DNA from: Gimesia algae
GTDB lineage: Bacteria > Planctomycetota > Planctomycetia > Planctomycetales > Planctomycetaceae
Direction of reading: 5' to 3'
Length of the DNA: 64,000 nucleotides
Assembly (NCBI RefSeq): GCF_007746795.1
Contig: NZ_CP036343.1
Coordinates: 4,625,357 to 4,689,356, forward strand
Positions 34,756-43,115 of the stretch are shown piece by piece. The translations under genes and the position numbers were made by a program. A model generated the notes under the pieces. It had not been told where the DNA came from and ran no database searches. It saw only the letters and a list, made by a program, of their open reading frames with translations. Each line of letters begins with the position of its first letter. The first letter of the stretch is position 1.

Positions 34756-35064
34756 TAATACCAGCGGGTAACTTTTTACCAGCTACCATTCGGATCATTC
34801 CGAATCAAAGGGCCATAACGAAAGGAGCCTTCTTCACAGAAGAAGGCTCCTTTAATTTTATCTTTTCCACGACGATTCACTTCCCACAAATGTAATTTCT
34901 GGATCACTTCTATCAGGTTCGTGTCATTCCTGCCGCCTACTCCGTCAGATAACGCTGTAATAGACTTCAAAGGAGTCCTTTGTTTATAATCATATTGAAC
35001 TGATTGAATTTATGCATAACAGTAAATGCAGGCACCTGATTCTACTGTAGAAAGTCAATTCAAT
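34756..35064. other. Intergenic region
   Basis: 309 bp between the barrel gene and the sulfatase gene. It holds the terminator at 34821-34853; nothing else was found. A minus-strand frame running through the terminator is not credible as a gene. Confidence 0.6.
34821..34853 (+). terminator. Rho-independent terminator
   Basis: A perfect 15-bp stem (arms 34821-34835 and 34839-34853) with a 3-nt loop, GC-rich in the middle and flanked by A at the 5' side and T-rich sequence after. It ends the barrel protein gene. Confidence 0.9.
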
Positions 35065-36645
35065 ATGAATCCTTGGGGCTGGGCAACCATATTCTACCTG
35101 CTTTCCGTTTCCACCGTATCAGCACAGGAAACAAAACCTCGCCCCAATATCATCCTGGTCATGGCTGACGATCTGGGCTGGTCTGATATTGGCTGTTACG
35201 GCGGAGAGATCAATACACCTCACATCGATTCACTCGCCCAGGAAGGTTTACGTTTTACACAGTTCTACAATAATGCAATCTGTGGTCCCACCCGCGCTTC
35301 ACTGCTCACGGGACTGTACTGCCAACAGGTCGGCCATCGCGGCGACCGCTGGAACGAGCCTAAAGATTTCAGCAAATGCGTTACGATCGCAGAGCTACTC
35401 CAGCTGTCTGGTTACCAGACCATGATGGTCGGCAAGTGGCAGGGACGTGATCTGGCTGTCGATCGAGGATTCCAACATTTTTTCGGCCCCATGTGTCAGG
35501 CCAAAATCAGTTACTTTCATGAAGTTGAAAACAACCCGTACTATCTGAATCGCAAACGGATTACACTGCCAGCAGACTTCTATCTGACCGATACAATCAA
35601 TGATTATGCAGTTCGATTCTTAAAACAAAGCCTGACTGAGAAAAAACCATTCTTTCTCTATGTGGCTCACATTGCCCCTCACTGGCCTCTCCATGCGCGA
35701 GAAAAAGTGATCTCAGATTTTCGAACGCGATATCAGCGATCCGGCTGGGACCAGGTCAGGGCACAACGATTTCTGCGTCAACGGGAATCAGAGTTAATTC
35801 CCGAACAGTGGAAACTGTCACCAAAACCGGCAGCGATACCGGCGTGGGAACACCAGGATCATCAGCATTGGCAGGCGGAAAGGATGTCAGTTTATGCAGC
35901 CCAGGTATCAGCCATTGATCACGGCCTGGGGCAGATCATCCAGACCTTAAAAGAGGCCAATGCAGCACAGAACACACTCCTTATTTTTCTATCAGACAAT
36001 GGTGCAGCCCCCGATGGGGGATTGACTCCCAGTCAGTCCGGATTCGGGTTCAAACCTGATTCAACTAATACAAACTGGCGAAAAGATGGAGTGGCAATTC
36101 GCCCTGGCAGTAGCTCCAATAACCCGCCCGGACCACATGACACATTTGCCGCTTACGGACTTGCCTGGGCGAATGTCAGTAACACACCATTACGCGGAAC
36201 AAAACTGGAAGCGTATGAAGGGGGAATCCGAACGCCATTAATCGTCCGTTGGCCTGCTGTGATTCGAGAGCGTGGCGGCATTACCAGACAACCAGGGCAT
36301 GTCATCGACTTGATGGCAACCTGTCTTGAGATCGCAAGCGTCCCTTACCCTACTCATTTTCAGGGGCGCATCCCTTTAGCATTGGAAGGGAAAAGTCTAT
36401 TACCGGTTTTTCAGGGTCACCAACGTGAGCCACACAAGGCGCTCTGCTGGGATGTCCCTCGCCACCAGGCAATCCGAATGGGCTCATGGAAAGCGATACG
36501 GCCGCGCAGTAAGCAAGATTGGCAGCTGTTCAATCTGGATCAAGATGGGACAGAAACCACAGATCTCTCTGCACAGGAGCCAGAGCGAGTCAAAATCATG
36601 TCAACGGAATTTGCCAGATGGTACACACGGGTAACAATAAATTGA
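35065..36645 (+). CDS. Secreted type I sulfatase
   Basis: A 526-aa arylsulfatase-type enzyme. The ATG at 35065 begins a signal peptide (MNPWGWATIFYLLSVSTVSA). Metal ligands are in NIILVMADDLGW (Asp35/36), and the formylglycine precursor is Cys73 in CGPTRASLLTG (CxPxR). The later HIAPHWPLHA and FLSDNGAAPDGG supply further active-site His and the Asp/Asn metal ligands. The enzyme hydrolyses sulfate esters of sugars, probably algal polysaccharides, which planctomycetes degrade with many such genes. A separate formylglycine-generating enzyme is required. Substrate not assignable. Confidence 0.94.
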   Translation: MNPWGWATIFYLLSVSTVSAQETKPRPNIILVMADDLGWSDIGCYGGEINTPHIDSLAQEGLRFTQFYNNAICGPTRASLLTGLYCQQVGHRGDRWNEPKDFSKCVTIAELLQLSGYQTMMVGKWQGRDLAVDRGFQHFFGPMCQAKISYFHEVENNPYYLNRKRITLPADFYLTDTINDYAVRFLKQSLTEKKPFFLYVAHIAPHWPLHAREKVISDFRTRYQRSGWDQVRAQRFLRQRESELIPEQWKLSPKPAAIPAWEHQDHQHWQAERMSVYAAQVSAIDHGLGQIIQTLKEANAAQNTLLIFLSDNGAAPDGGLTPSQSGFGFKPDSTNTNWRKDGVAIRPGSSSNNPPGPHDTFAAYGLAWANVSNTPLRGTKLEAYEGGIRTPLIVRWPAVIRERGGITRQPGHVIDLMATCLEIASVPYPTHFQGRIPLALEGKSLLPVFQGHQREPHKALCWDVPRHQAIRMGSWKAIRPRSKQDWQLFNLDQDGTETTDLSAQEPERVKIMSTEFARWYTRVTIN

Positions 36646-36676
36646 CGTATCAGGCGTTTTAGCAACCGATTCCATC

Positions 36677-38254
36677 TTAGTGCTTGAAATGACGTCGTCC
36701 AGTGAAGATCATGGCAATCCCATGCTCGTTGCAGGCTGTAATTACTTCCTCGTCACGAACCGATCCCCCGGGTTGAATAATGGCAGTCACCCCGGCTTTG
36801 GCAGCTTCATCGACTCCATCACGAAAAGGGAAAAATGCATCAGACGCTACGACCGCCCCCTGACTACGCTCGCCCGCTTTATATGCGGCGATATAGGAAG
36901 AATCCAGGCGGCTCATTTGACCTGCTCCTGCCCCCAGAAGCATTTCATCCTTTGCCAGCACAATAGCATTCGATTTCACATGCTTACAGACAATCCAGCC
37001 AAAAGCCAGATCATTCATTTCCCTGGAATCAGGTTCGCGGCTGGTTACCACTTTCCAATCATTAGGGTCATCTCGTAATTCGTCTTTTTCCTGCACGAGT
37101 AAACCTCCAGAGACTCTGCGATAATCGAGGCTGGCTACAACAGGTGCATCCATCATGGGACACTTCATGAGTCTGACATTTTTTTTCCACTTGGGTTTTG
37201 TGATCAGCAGCTCAAAAGCTTCCGGATCATAATCGGGGGCAATAATCGCTTCGATAAAGCGGTTGGGCTCACATAATTTTTCTGCGGTTGCTTTATCAAG
37301 AGGACGATTGAAACTGATAATTGATCCAAATGCACTGACAGGATCTCCTGCATAGGCTTTATCAAACGCTTCCACCAGTGAATCAGCAGTAGCACATCCG
37401 CAAGGATTCGTATGCTTAATCACGACTGCAGCCGGCTTATCAAAATCACCGGCAATCTGCAGTGCCGCATCCAGATCAAGATAGTTATTGTAGGAAAGTT
37501 CCTTGCCATTTAACTGTTCTGCCTGTGCCACACTTGCTGCCCGTGGTTGTTTTTCTACATAGAAAGCTGCGCTTTGATGGGGATTTTCGCCATAGCGTAA
37601 CTGATCTCTCCTTACTAAATTGATACTGATCTGCTGTGAAAATCGAGTCGATTCACTGTCCGGCACAACTGACGACATGTAGTTTGAAACGGCACGATCG
37701 TAACAGGCGGTCATTTCAAAGGCTGCAGCAGAAAGTTCAAGACGGAATTCCGGAGTCAGTGGCCCTGACTGTAATGCATCAAGCACACGACTGTACTGTG
37801 TCTGCGAGGTTACAATTCCGACATAGGCGTGGTTTTTAGCGGCTGATCTCACCATACTGGGACCACCAATATCGATCTGTTCGATTGCTTCTGAAAGAGA
37901 AACATTCTGCTTGGCAATCGTTTCTTCGAACGGGTAAAGATTGCAGACAACCAGTTCGAAAGGCACAATCTCAAATTCCTCTATTGCAGCGGCATCACCA
38001 GCCAGATCAGGACGGCCCAGAATTGCGCCGTGAACTTTAGGGTGCAGAGTTTTTACGCGACCATCCATAATTTCAGGAAAGCCTGTATACTCTGAAATAT
38101 CGATTACATTCACACCCTGTTCTTGCAGATAACGACGGGTTCCACCTGTCGAGATAAATTCAAAGCCCAGTTCAGCCAGACCTTTTACGAATCCATCAAG
38201 ACCCGTTTTATCACTGACACTTACTAATGCACGACGTGGATGTGAATTACTCAT
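36677..38254 (-). CDS. purH: Bifunctional AICAR transformylase/IMP cyclohydrolase
   Basis: A 525-aa enzyme for the last two steps of IMP synthesis: formyl transfer to AICAR and ring closure to IMP. The MGS-like cyclohydrolase domain covers ~1-200 (RALVSVSDKTGLDGFVKGL, STGGTRRYLQEQG, VDGRVKTLHPKVHGAILGR-like MDGRVKTLHPKVHG). The transformylase domain follows (LRYGENPHQSAAFY, AAVVIKHTNPCG with the catalytic Lys-His, and C-terminal SDAFFPFRDGVD, QPGGSVRD). Length is normal. The ATG at 38254 is preferred over a TTG at 38269. It is preceded by a 311-bp gap that holds repeat copy C. Confidence 0.96.
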   Translation of the reverse strand: MSNSHPRRALVSVSDKTGLDGFVKGLAELGFEFISTGGTRRYLQEQGVNVIDISEYTGFPEIMDGRVKTLHPKVHGAILGRPDLAGDAAAIEEFEIVPFELVVCNLYPFEETIAKQNVSLSEAIEQIDIGGPSMVRSAAKNHAYVGIVTSQTQYSRVLDALQSGPLTPEFRLELSAAAFEMTACYDRAVSNYMSSVVPDSESTRFSQQISINLVRRDQLRYGENPHQSAAFYVEKQPRAASVAQAEQLNGKELSYNNYLDLDAALQIAGDFDKPAAVVIKHTNPCGCATADSLVEAFDKAYAGDPVSAFGSIISFNRPLDKATAEKLCEPNRFIEAIIAPDYDPEAFELLITKPKWKKNVRLMKCPMMDAPVVASLDYRRVSGGLLVQEKDELRDDPNDWKVVTSREPDSREMNDLAFGWIVCKHVKSNAIVLAKDEMLLGAGAGQMSRLDSSYIAAYKAGERSQGAVVASDAFFPFRDGVDEAAKAGVTAIIQPGGSVRDEEVITACNEHGIAMIFTGRRHFKH

Positions 38255-38565
38255 TTGTTTCTTAGTCAATCACCTGAGAACACAGAGTGGACAAAGTCCA
38301 TCTGTAGTTTAAAGAAATTTCCCGTGCCTGATATAAACAGACTTCCAGTAACAGGGCGTACCAAAGTCGTTCCATGCACAACTCGGGCTCAGTTTAGCCA
38401 GTATGCGATCAGAAAACAAATGAGGCCTGAGTATCGGGAGAGTCTGAATCAAACGACCTGGTGCTTAGTCAAGCTAGACTGTTTCCAGTTTTACTGTCGC
38501 GTCTCCAGGACCATTTGAACCGGGTTTAATAGATTCAGAAAGGCTATGGTTAAATGTAATGCGCT
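38255..38565. other. Intergenic region holding repeat copy C
   Basis: 311 bp between purH and the beta-propeller gene, both on the minus strand. It contains the repeat at 38475-38566; the remaining ~220 bp should include the purH promoter, but no clear pair of boxes was found. Confidence 0.5.
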
Positions 38566-38566
38566 T
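38475..38566 (-). repeat. 92-bp dispersed repeat, copy C
   Basis: Minus-strand copy and the most diverged of the four: the left arm of the 9-bp stem has decayed (TAGCCTTTC against GAGACGCGA), while the 79-bp core length is unchanged. It starts at the last base of the stop codon of the propeller gene and reads in the same direction. Its right end (CAGTCTAGCT) matches copy B. Confidence 0.85.
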
Positions 38567-39846
38567 TAGTTATCGGTGTTTTCACCGTCGGCAGGGGTTT
38601 CTGACTGAACATCTTTTACTGTCGGTTCCGGCGCAATCTCGGGAAGAATCGGATACTTATCCTGATTTTTGAAGCGGATCGGAAATGGCAGATCCTTCTG
38701 TTTCAGACACAAAATAATCCCTGATTCTGAAGCGCAAAATATTCGATCCGTCTGTTCGTTCATCAGCTTAACCTGGTATTTTCGAAGGGGAACAGCAGCA
38801 AGAACCGCGCCATCTGTGCGTGAGAGAACCAGCAAATTCCCAAGCTCATCTGTAGAATAGACACGAGTTGGTGACAGTGAAATAAACCGTGAACCCAACG
38901 GTTGCCACCACTGCTCCTGTCCCGATTGAGCTGAAAGTTGAAATAGGCCTTTTTTCTTTGAAGAGAGATAGACTTCATTTTCCAGAACAGAAACTGGAAA
39001 GAGTAACGGAAACGAGGTTCGGATTCTCCAACGGACAATGCCATTCAATTTATTCAGACAATACAGATTCTGATCCTCTGAAGCGAGAAAGATGCTCTTA
39101 TCATCTTCAGCAAGACTGGCTGAAATGGGTGCATCAGTTTCAAACTGAAAAGCAAGTTGTCGATCCTGGAGTGTCACTGAATAAAGTGAACCATCCTGGC
39201 TGGCGAAAATCAAAGTCCGGTTTGTGACGATCGCGGGCGTGTTAATGGTATCACCCGTCTGATACGTCCAACGGATTGCACTTTCACGCCATGCCGGGAG
39301 TTTTGACTCATTACTTAATTCGTTCAGTTTTTTCAGATCCCACGCATAAACCCGACCACTCAATGTGCCCACATAGATAGCATCTTCGTCGACAGTGGGG
39401 CTGGTTGAAGCAGAGCCTGGTAGCTGAAGTTCCCAATCGATTTCACCATTTAACCTGTCAATGGAATATAATTTAGTCCCTACTGTGATGAAGACATATT
39501 TTGAATTGGATACAGGAGAATAACCGATATTATTACCCCGTCCCAGTTGAGTTGCCCACAATTTTTTGCCGGTTTCATTGCTAAACGCGGTGATGATGCC
39601 TGCGGTGGATAGTGCATACAAATTGATTTCGTCAATCGATAAATGCACAATCCGATCCCGATGCGGATCCACGACAGCCTGTCCCCACCAGACGCGTTCG
39701 AGATCATACTGTCCCAACTGCCGTTGTGTCGGAATCGTGATACCAACCGAGGACTCATTCAAGCGTTGAGCCATCAGGCAATCACTTCCAGTGACTGTCA
39801 CAACTAACATCAGAAAACTAATTGTCAATTTCTTCCACACAGGCAT
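38566..39846 (-). CDS. Secreted PQQ-type beta-propeller repeat protein
   Basis: A 426-aa protein with a signal peptide (MPVWKKLTISFLMLVVTVTG). The mature part is made of PQQ/BamB-like blades of about 40 residues, for example ALSTAGIITAFSNETGKKLWATQLG, YSIDRLNGEIDWELQLPG, YCLNKLNGIVRWRI and FQLSAQSGQEQWWQPLG. The repeated G-x-x-x-W signature is clear. No calcium or quinone dehydrogenase residues were identified, so a binding scaffold is more likely than an enzyme. The acidic, Pro-rich C-terminus (TPADGENTDN) is probably disordered. Its stop codon touches repeat copy C. Confidence 0.85.
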   Translation of the reverse strand: MPVWKKLTISFLMLVVTVTGSDCLMAQRLNESSVGITIPTQRQLGQYDLERVWWGQAVVDPHRDRIVHLSIDEINLYALSTAGIITAFSNETGKKLWATQLGRGNNIGYSPVSNSKYVFITVGTKLYSIDRLNGEIDWELQLPGSASTSPTVDEDAIYVGTLSGRVYAWDLKKLNELSNESKLPAWRESAIRWTYQTGDTINTPAIVTNRTLIFASQDGSLYSVTLQDRQLAFQFETDAPISASLAEDDKSIFLASEDQNLYCLNKLNGIVRWRIRTSFPLLFPVSVLENEVYLSSKKKGLFQLSAQSGQEQWWQPLGSRFISLSPTRVYSTDELGNLLVLSRTDGAVLAAVPLRKYQVKLMNEQTDRIFCASESGIILCLKQKDLPFPIRFKNQDKYPILPEIAPEPTVKDVQSETPADGENTDN

Positions 39847-40356
39847 AGTACCAACTTTTTCAAGATGATTTTTAGATCTGGCATACTCAGATCTAATAAA
39901 GGGATCTGAATCGTCTACGGCAAAGAGTAGTAACTCTTCTCAAGTCTACAATACAGACTGACCTTGACCGCAAACTGTCTTTAAAAACCGCTTGCAGAAC
40001 AGAATTCTCAGTATCCTGCCCTGGCTCATACTTCCCATTCTACCCACCCCACCAAAGGGGAATCCAGTATTGTTATGAAATCATTTGAAGAATTTTCACT
40101 AGAGAAACTGTACACCCCTCTATAATCACTGTTTTTTTGTCGTTCCCGTCAATTGGTTGCCCCTCTTTGAGTTCGTTATCGTACCTCGCTTTCTCTATTG
40201 ATGATTGCTTCATACAACTGATACGAATTACAAAAAGCAGCGACTCCCGAAGAAAGATCCTGTCCCGCTATTGTCGAATATGATAAAATCAGACTGGAAA
40301 TTAACGTTTGACGCAGTTTGTCGCTCACACACCAGTAAATCAAAACTTCAACGGGT
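39847..40356. other. Intergenic region between divergent genes
   Basis: 510 bp with a perfect inverted repeat at 39872-39896 close to the propeller gene, and an isolated TATAAT at 40121-40126 on the + strand that could be the -10 box of the HEAT gene but lacks a good -35 partner. The rest shows nothing. Confidence 0.5.
39872..39896. promoter_or_regulatory. Perfect 9-bp inverted repeat, possible operator
   Basis: TTAGATCTG (39872-39880) and CAGATCTAA (39888-39896) with a 7-nt spacer, ending 26 bp upstream of the propeller gene start. Position and symmetry fit an operator or a leader hairpin; no evidence favours one. Confidence 0.4.
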
Positions 40357-41688
40357 ATGAGAACTGGCACGATGTATCCAGAGCATATTTTCCCAAATTC
40401 AAGGCTCGCTCTTTCTGTTCCCCTTCTATTGACGTTATTTCTGGGACTGCAGGTCCCGGGGCAATGTGATCTGATCAAACTTAAACAGGGAGGAGAAATT
40501 CGAGGCAAACTGCAGAGGTTGACTCCGGAATCCGGAGAGATTCGTATCATAGAAACGCTGACTGGTGGCAGGATCGCCATTACCTCGCAACAGATTGAAT
40601 TTATCACGAACCGTCCATTGTCAGTCGAAGAATATGAATCTCGCTCCAAATTAATCGCTGATACAGTGGAAGCGCATCTGGAACTGGCAAACTGGTGCTC
40701 CGAAAATCACCTCACCTCTCAACGACATGCAGAACTGGAAAAAGTTCTCTTACTGGAACCGGATCATGCAAAAGCCCGAGCGGCACTGGGGTATACCCAA
40801 CGGGACGGGGAATGGATGACCCGAGATGAATTGATGCGAAAAAATGGCTACATCAAATACAAAGGAAGATATGTCTCTACCGCGGAACTGGAATTACTGG
40901 AAAAAAATGAAGCCGATCTGGCAGAAGAACGAAAATGGGCTAAAAAAGTCAAGCTTTGGCTGACTTTGATGAACAGTAACAATGCTCAACTTCAGCAGGA
41001 GGGGCTGAAAAATATTCAGGCAATAAAAGACCCGTTCGCAGTATCCGCCTTATCGCGACAGATGGGCAAACATGAAAACTATCTTGTACGATCACTTCTT
41101 GTTATCACACTGTCACAGATAACTGGTGACAAGCCTCTCAGACCACTGGCGGAGCTCGCTTTGACGGACCCCGTGCAGGCGATTAGAGAGTCAGCCCTGC
41201 AGGCACTTTCCAGGCGGGATGTATCACAAGCAATCGTCTATTTTATTGAAGCCTTGAAAAACAGATCAAATCTGATCGTTCAGAGGGCTGGAGAGGGACT
41301 GGGAGTCATAGGAGACGAATCTGTTGTCCCAGAACTGATCTCCGCTCTGATTACCAGCCATACCTATCGTATCAGGGTTCCCGATACAACATCGACATAC
41401 AGTTTCGGCACGAACGGAACGTTTGGTAATACGGGAGTTGTCTTGCCCCCTGAAATTGAAGCGGGACTACTAGCAGGTCGGTACCCCAATGGAGTCATTG
41501 TACTTCCATCACAACAGCCCCGGGTCCCCATGCGAACTGTCTCAGTCAGACATAGCCATCAAAATGAAGCCGTGCTGTCAGCCCTGCAGGAGATCACTCA
41601 GCAGAATTTTGGATACAATCAACGACTCTGGCAACTCTGGTGGTCTTCAACTCAAAATAAAACAGGAATTGTACCTGTGGTTCAATAA
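40357..41688 (+). CDS. Secreted HEAT-repeat protein
   Basis: A 443-aa protein with an N-terminal signal sequence (RLALSVPLLLTLFLGLQVPGQC; start at 40357 or 40372). The next ~70 residues (IKLKQGGEIRGKLQRLTPESGEIRIIETLTGG) look like the small beta domain found in front of planctomycete repeat proteins. A TPR-like helical pair follows (ANWCSENHLTSQRHAELEKVLLLEPDHAKARAALGY), then HEAT units from about 200 (DPFAVSALSRQMG, DPVQAIRESALQALSRRD). The last ~100 residues include a Gly/Thr-rich insertion. A protein-interaction role is inferred. No enzyme motif was seen. Confidence 0.75.
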   Translation: MRTGTMYPEHIFPNSRLALSVPLLLTLFLGLQVPGQCDLIKLKQGGEIRGKLQRLTPESGEIRIIETLTGGRIAITSQQIEFITNRPLSVEEYESRSKLIADTVEAHLELANWCSENHLTSQRHAELEKVLLLEPDHAKARAALGYTQRDGEWMTRDELMRKNGYIKYKGRYVSTAELELLEKNEADLAEERKWAKKVKLWLTLMNSNNAQLQQEGLKNIQAIKDPFAVSALSRQMGKHENYLVRSLLVITLSQITGDKPLRPLAELALTDPVQAIRESALQALSRRDVSQAIVYFIEALKNRSNLIVQRAGEGLGVIGDESVVPELISALITSHTYRIRVPDTTSTYSFGTNGTFGNTGVVLPPEIEAGLLAGRYPNGVIVLPSQQPRVPMRTVSVRHSHQNEAVLSALQEITQQNFGYNQRLWQLWWSSTQNKTGIVPVVQ

Positions 41689-41705
41689 GCTCTGTTTGTC
41701 TTGAC

Positions 41706-43061
41706 TCAATTCAGACTTAGAGCAGTACCTGCCAAAGCTTCCCGGAGCGGGGCAAGATTCTGATTATAATTTTTCCAGCGATCAAGGCCAGATTTATTCA
41801 TCGGCCTGCGGACCTGCCAGTTACTCGCCGTGGTAACAGGCCGAGAGTTGTCATGAAACGACAGGCAGTTATCGTCCCAGGGCATCCCCGTCCATTCAAC
41901 AAGTTTCCGGGAGACATCTTCCTGGTGATTCACCAGATCAGAGTACTGTAGATCAAAAGGAGTTGTTGGCAATACTTCCAGCCAGTGCTGCATCAGCCGC
42001 TCGTACTCCCGAAAGTAGAGCCCCAAATGAGATAAATCAAATGAGTACTCGTGACCACGACGAAATCGTTGAAAATAACAGGAGAGACAGGTATCAAGCG
42101 GATGCCTGCGACAGTGAATCACTTTTGCCTGAGGAAACATGATTGCCAGCAGACCCAGGTATAGAAAGTTTCCAGGCATTTTATCAACAATAAGCGTAGC
42201 TGTCTGATCGAAAGATCGCAGGCGACGCAGATAAGCATCTGCAAACCCGGTAAAGACTTTTTCGGGCAGACGGGTTATGCATTCCGGATATTCCATCTTT
42301 TGAGTGGCATGCTGCGGCATCGTTCCACTGATACTGGAAATATCGGGAAGTTCACCAGCACCGTAAATTTCAGGATGACTCGACAGGATTTGTTCTACCA
42401 GAGTCGATCCTGTGCGGGGCATACCGACGATAAACACAGGAATCCTGCTCTGATGACCGAAGGCAGCCAATTCTCGAATACGTTCGGCTGTAAATACTGT
42501 GATAATCCGATCTATGTCTTTGCGAAAGCGGTCGATCTCAAACGAAGCACCTTTGTATTGATTCCCCATCTTGTAATATGCAAACGCTTTGTCATATTCT
42601 TTCACATCATTGAAGATTTTACCGGCTGCAAACCCCAGGAAACAGCGATCCTGGTCAGACAAGTCGGTCCTGACCGACTGTTGTTCAAGCTCAGTTAGAA
42701 TTGGTTCATCCGCTTTAAATTTTCTGGTCGCGGAATAGTTAAAGTATGCTTCTGCGTAATCGGGCTTTAGTTTCAGAGCGGTCAGATAACGTTGTTCTGA
42801 AAGATCGAAATCTCCCACCAGACGATAAATGGCAGCAATATTATGATGGTACTCAGCGATATCTGGATTGAGAGAAATCGCTTTATTGAGAAGATCGATT
42901 CCAAGTGAGTGTTCACCAGTATGAGAATTCGCCAAAGCATACAGATGGAGAAACTGGGAATTATTGACGTTGGCCGGATAATAAGGTCGCAGCAGCGCCT
43001 CTGCCTTAATTGCCTGATTTGCCTGCAATAATTTCACTGCTTCGGCTATGATATTGCTCAT
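41706..43061 (-). CDS. TPR-sulfotransferase fusion protein
   Basis: A 451-aa protein. The start at 43061 has CGGAG 5 nt upstream. The first ~160 residues are TPR units (HLYALANSHTGEHSLGIDLLNKAISLNPDIAEYHHNIAAIYR). The rest is a sulfotransferase fold: VGMPRTGSTLVEQILSSHPEI is the 5'-phosphosulfate-binding loop that contacts PAPS, and VIHCRRHPLDTCLSCYFQRF is the 3'-phosphate-binding segment. TPR-sulfotransferases are common in planctomycetes; substrates are not known and can be proteins or glycans. It begins 54 bp after the M50/HlyD fusion gene on the same strand and may be cotranscribed. Confidence 0.88.
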   Translation of the reverse strand: MSNIIAEAVKLLQANQAIKAEALLRPYYPANVNNSQFLHLYALANSHTGEHSLGIDLLNKAISLNPDIAEYHHNIAAIYRLVGDFDLSEQRYLTALKLKPDYAEAYFNYSATRKFKADEPILTELEQQSVRTDLSDQDRCFLGFAAGKIFNDVKEYDKAFAYYKMGNQYKGASFEIDRFRKDIDRIITVFTAERIRELAAFGHQSRIPVFIVGMPRTGSTLVEQILSSHPEIYGAGELPDISSISGTMPQHATQKMEYPECITRLPEKVFTGFADAYLRRLRSFDQTATLIVDKMPGNFLYLGLLAIMFPQAKVIHCRRHPLDTCLSCYFQRFRRGHEYSFDLSHLGLYFREYERLMQHWLEVLPTTPFDLQYSDLVNHQEDVSRKLVEWTGMPWDDNCLSFHDNSRPVTTASNWQVRRPMNKSGLDRWKNYNQNLAPLREALAGTALSLN

Positions 43062-43115
43062 AATAACTCCGAGACGCAATTGATTCGCTTCTTTTATATT
43101 GCTGTAATCTTTAGC

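Noticed and set aside
34776-34970. 64-codon minus-strand frame after the barrel gene
   Set aside because: It runs through the terminator at 34821-34853 and has no ribosome binding site.
38255-38518. 87-codon frame upstream of purH
   Set aside because: It overlaps repeat copy C and reads into non-coding sequence; no motif.
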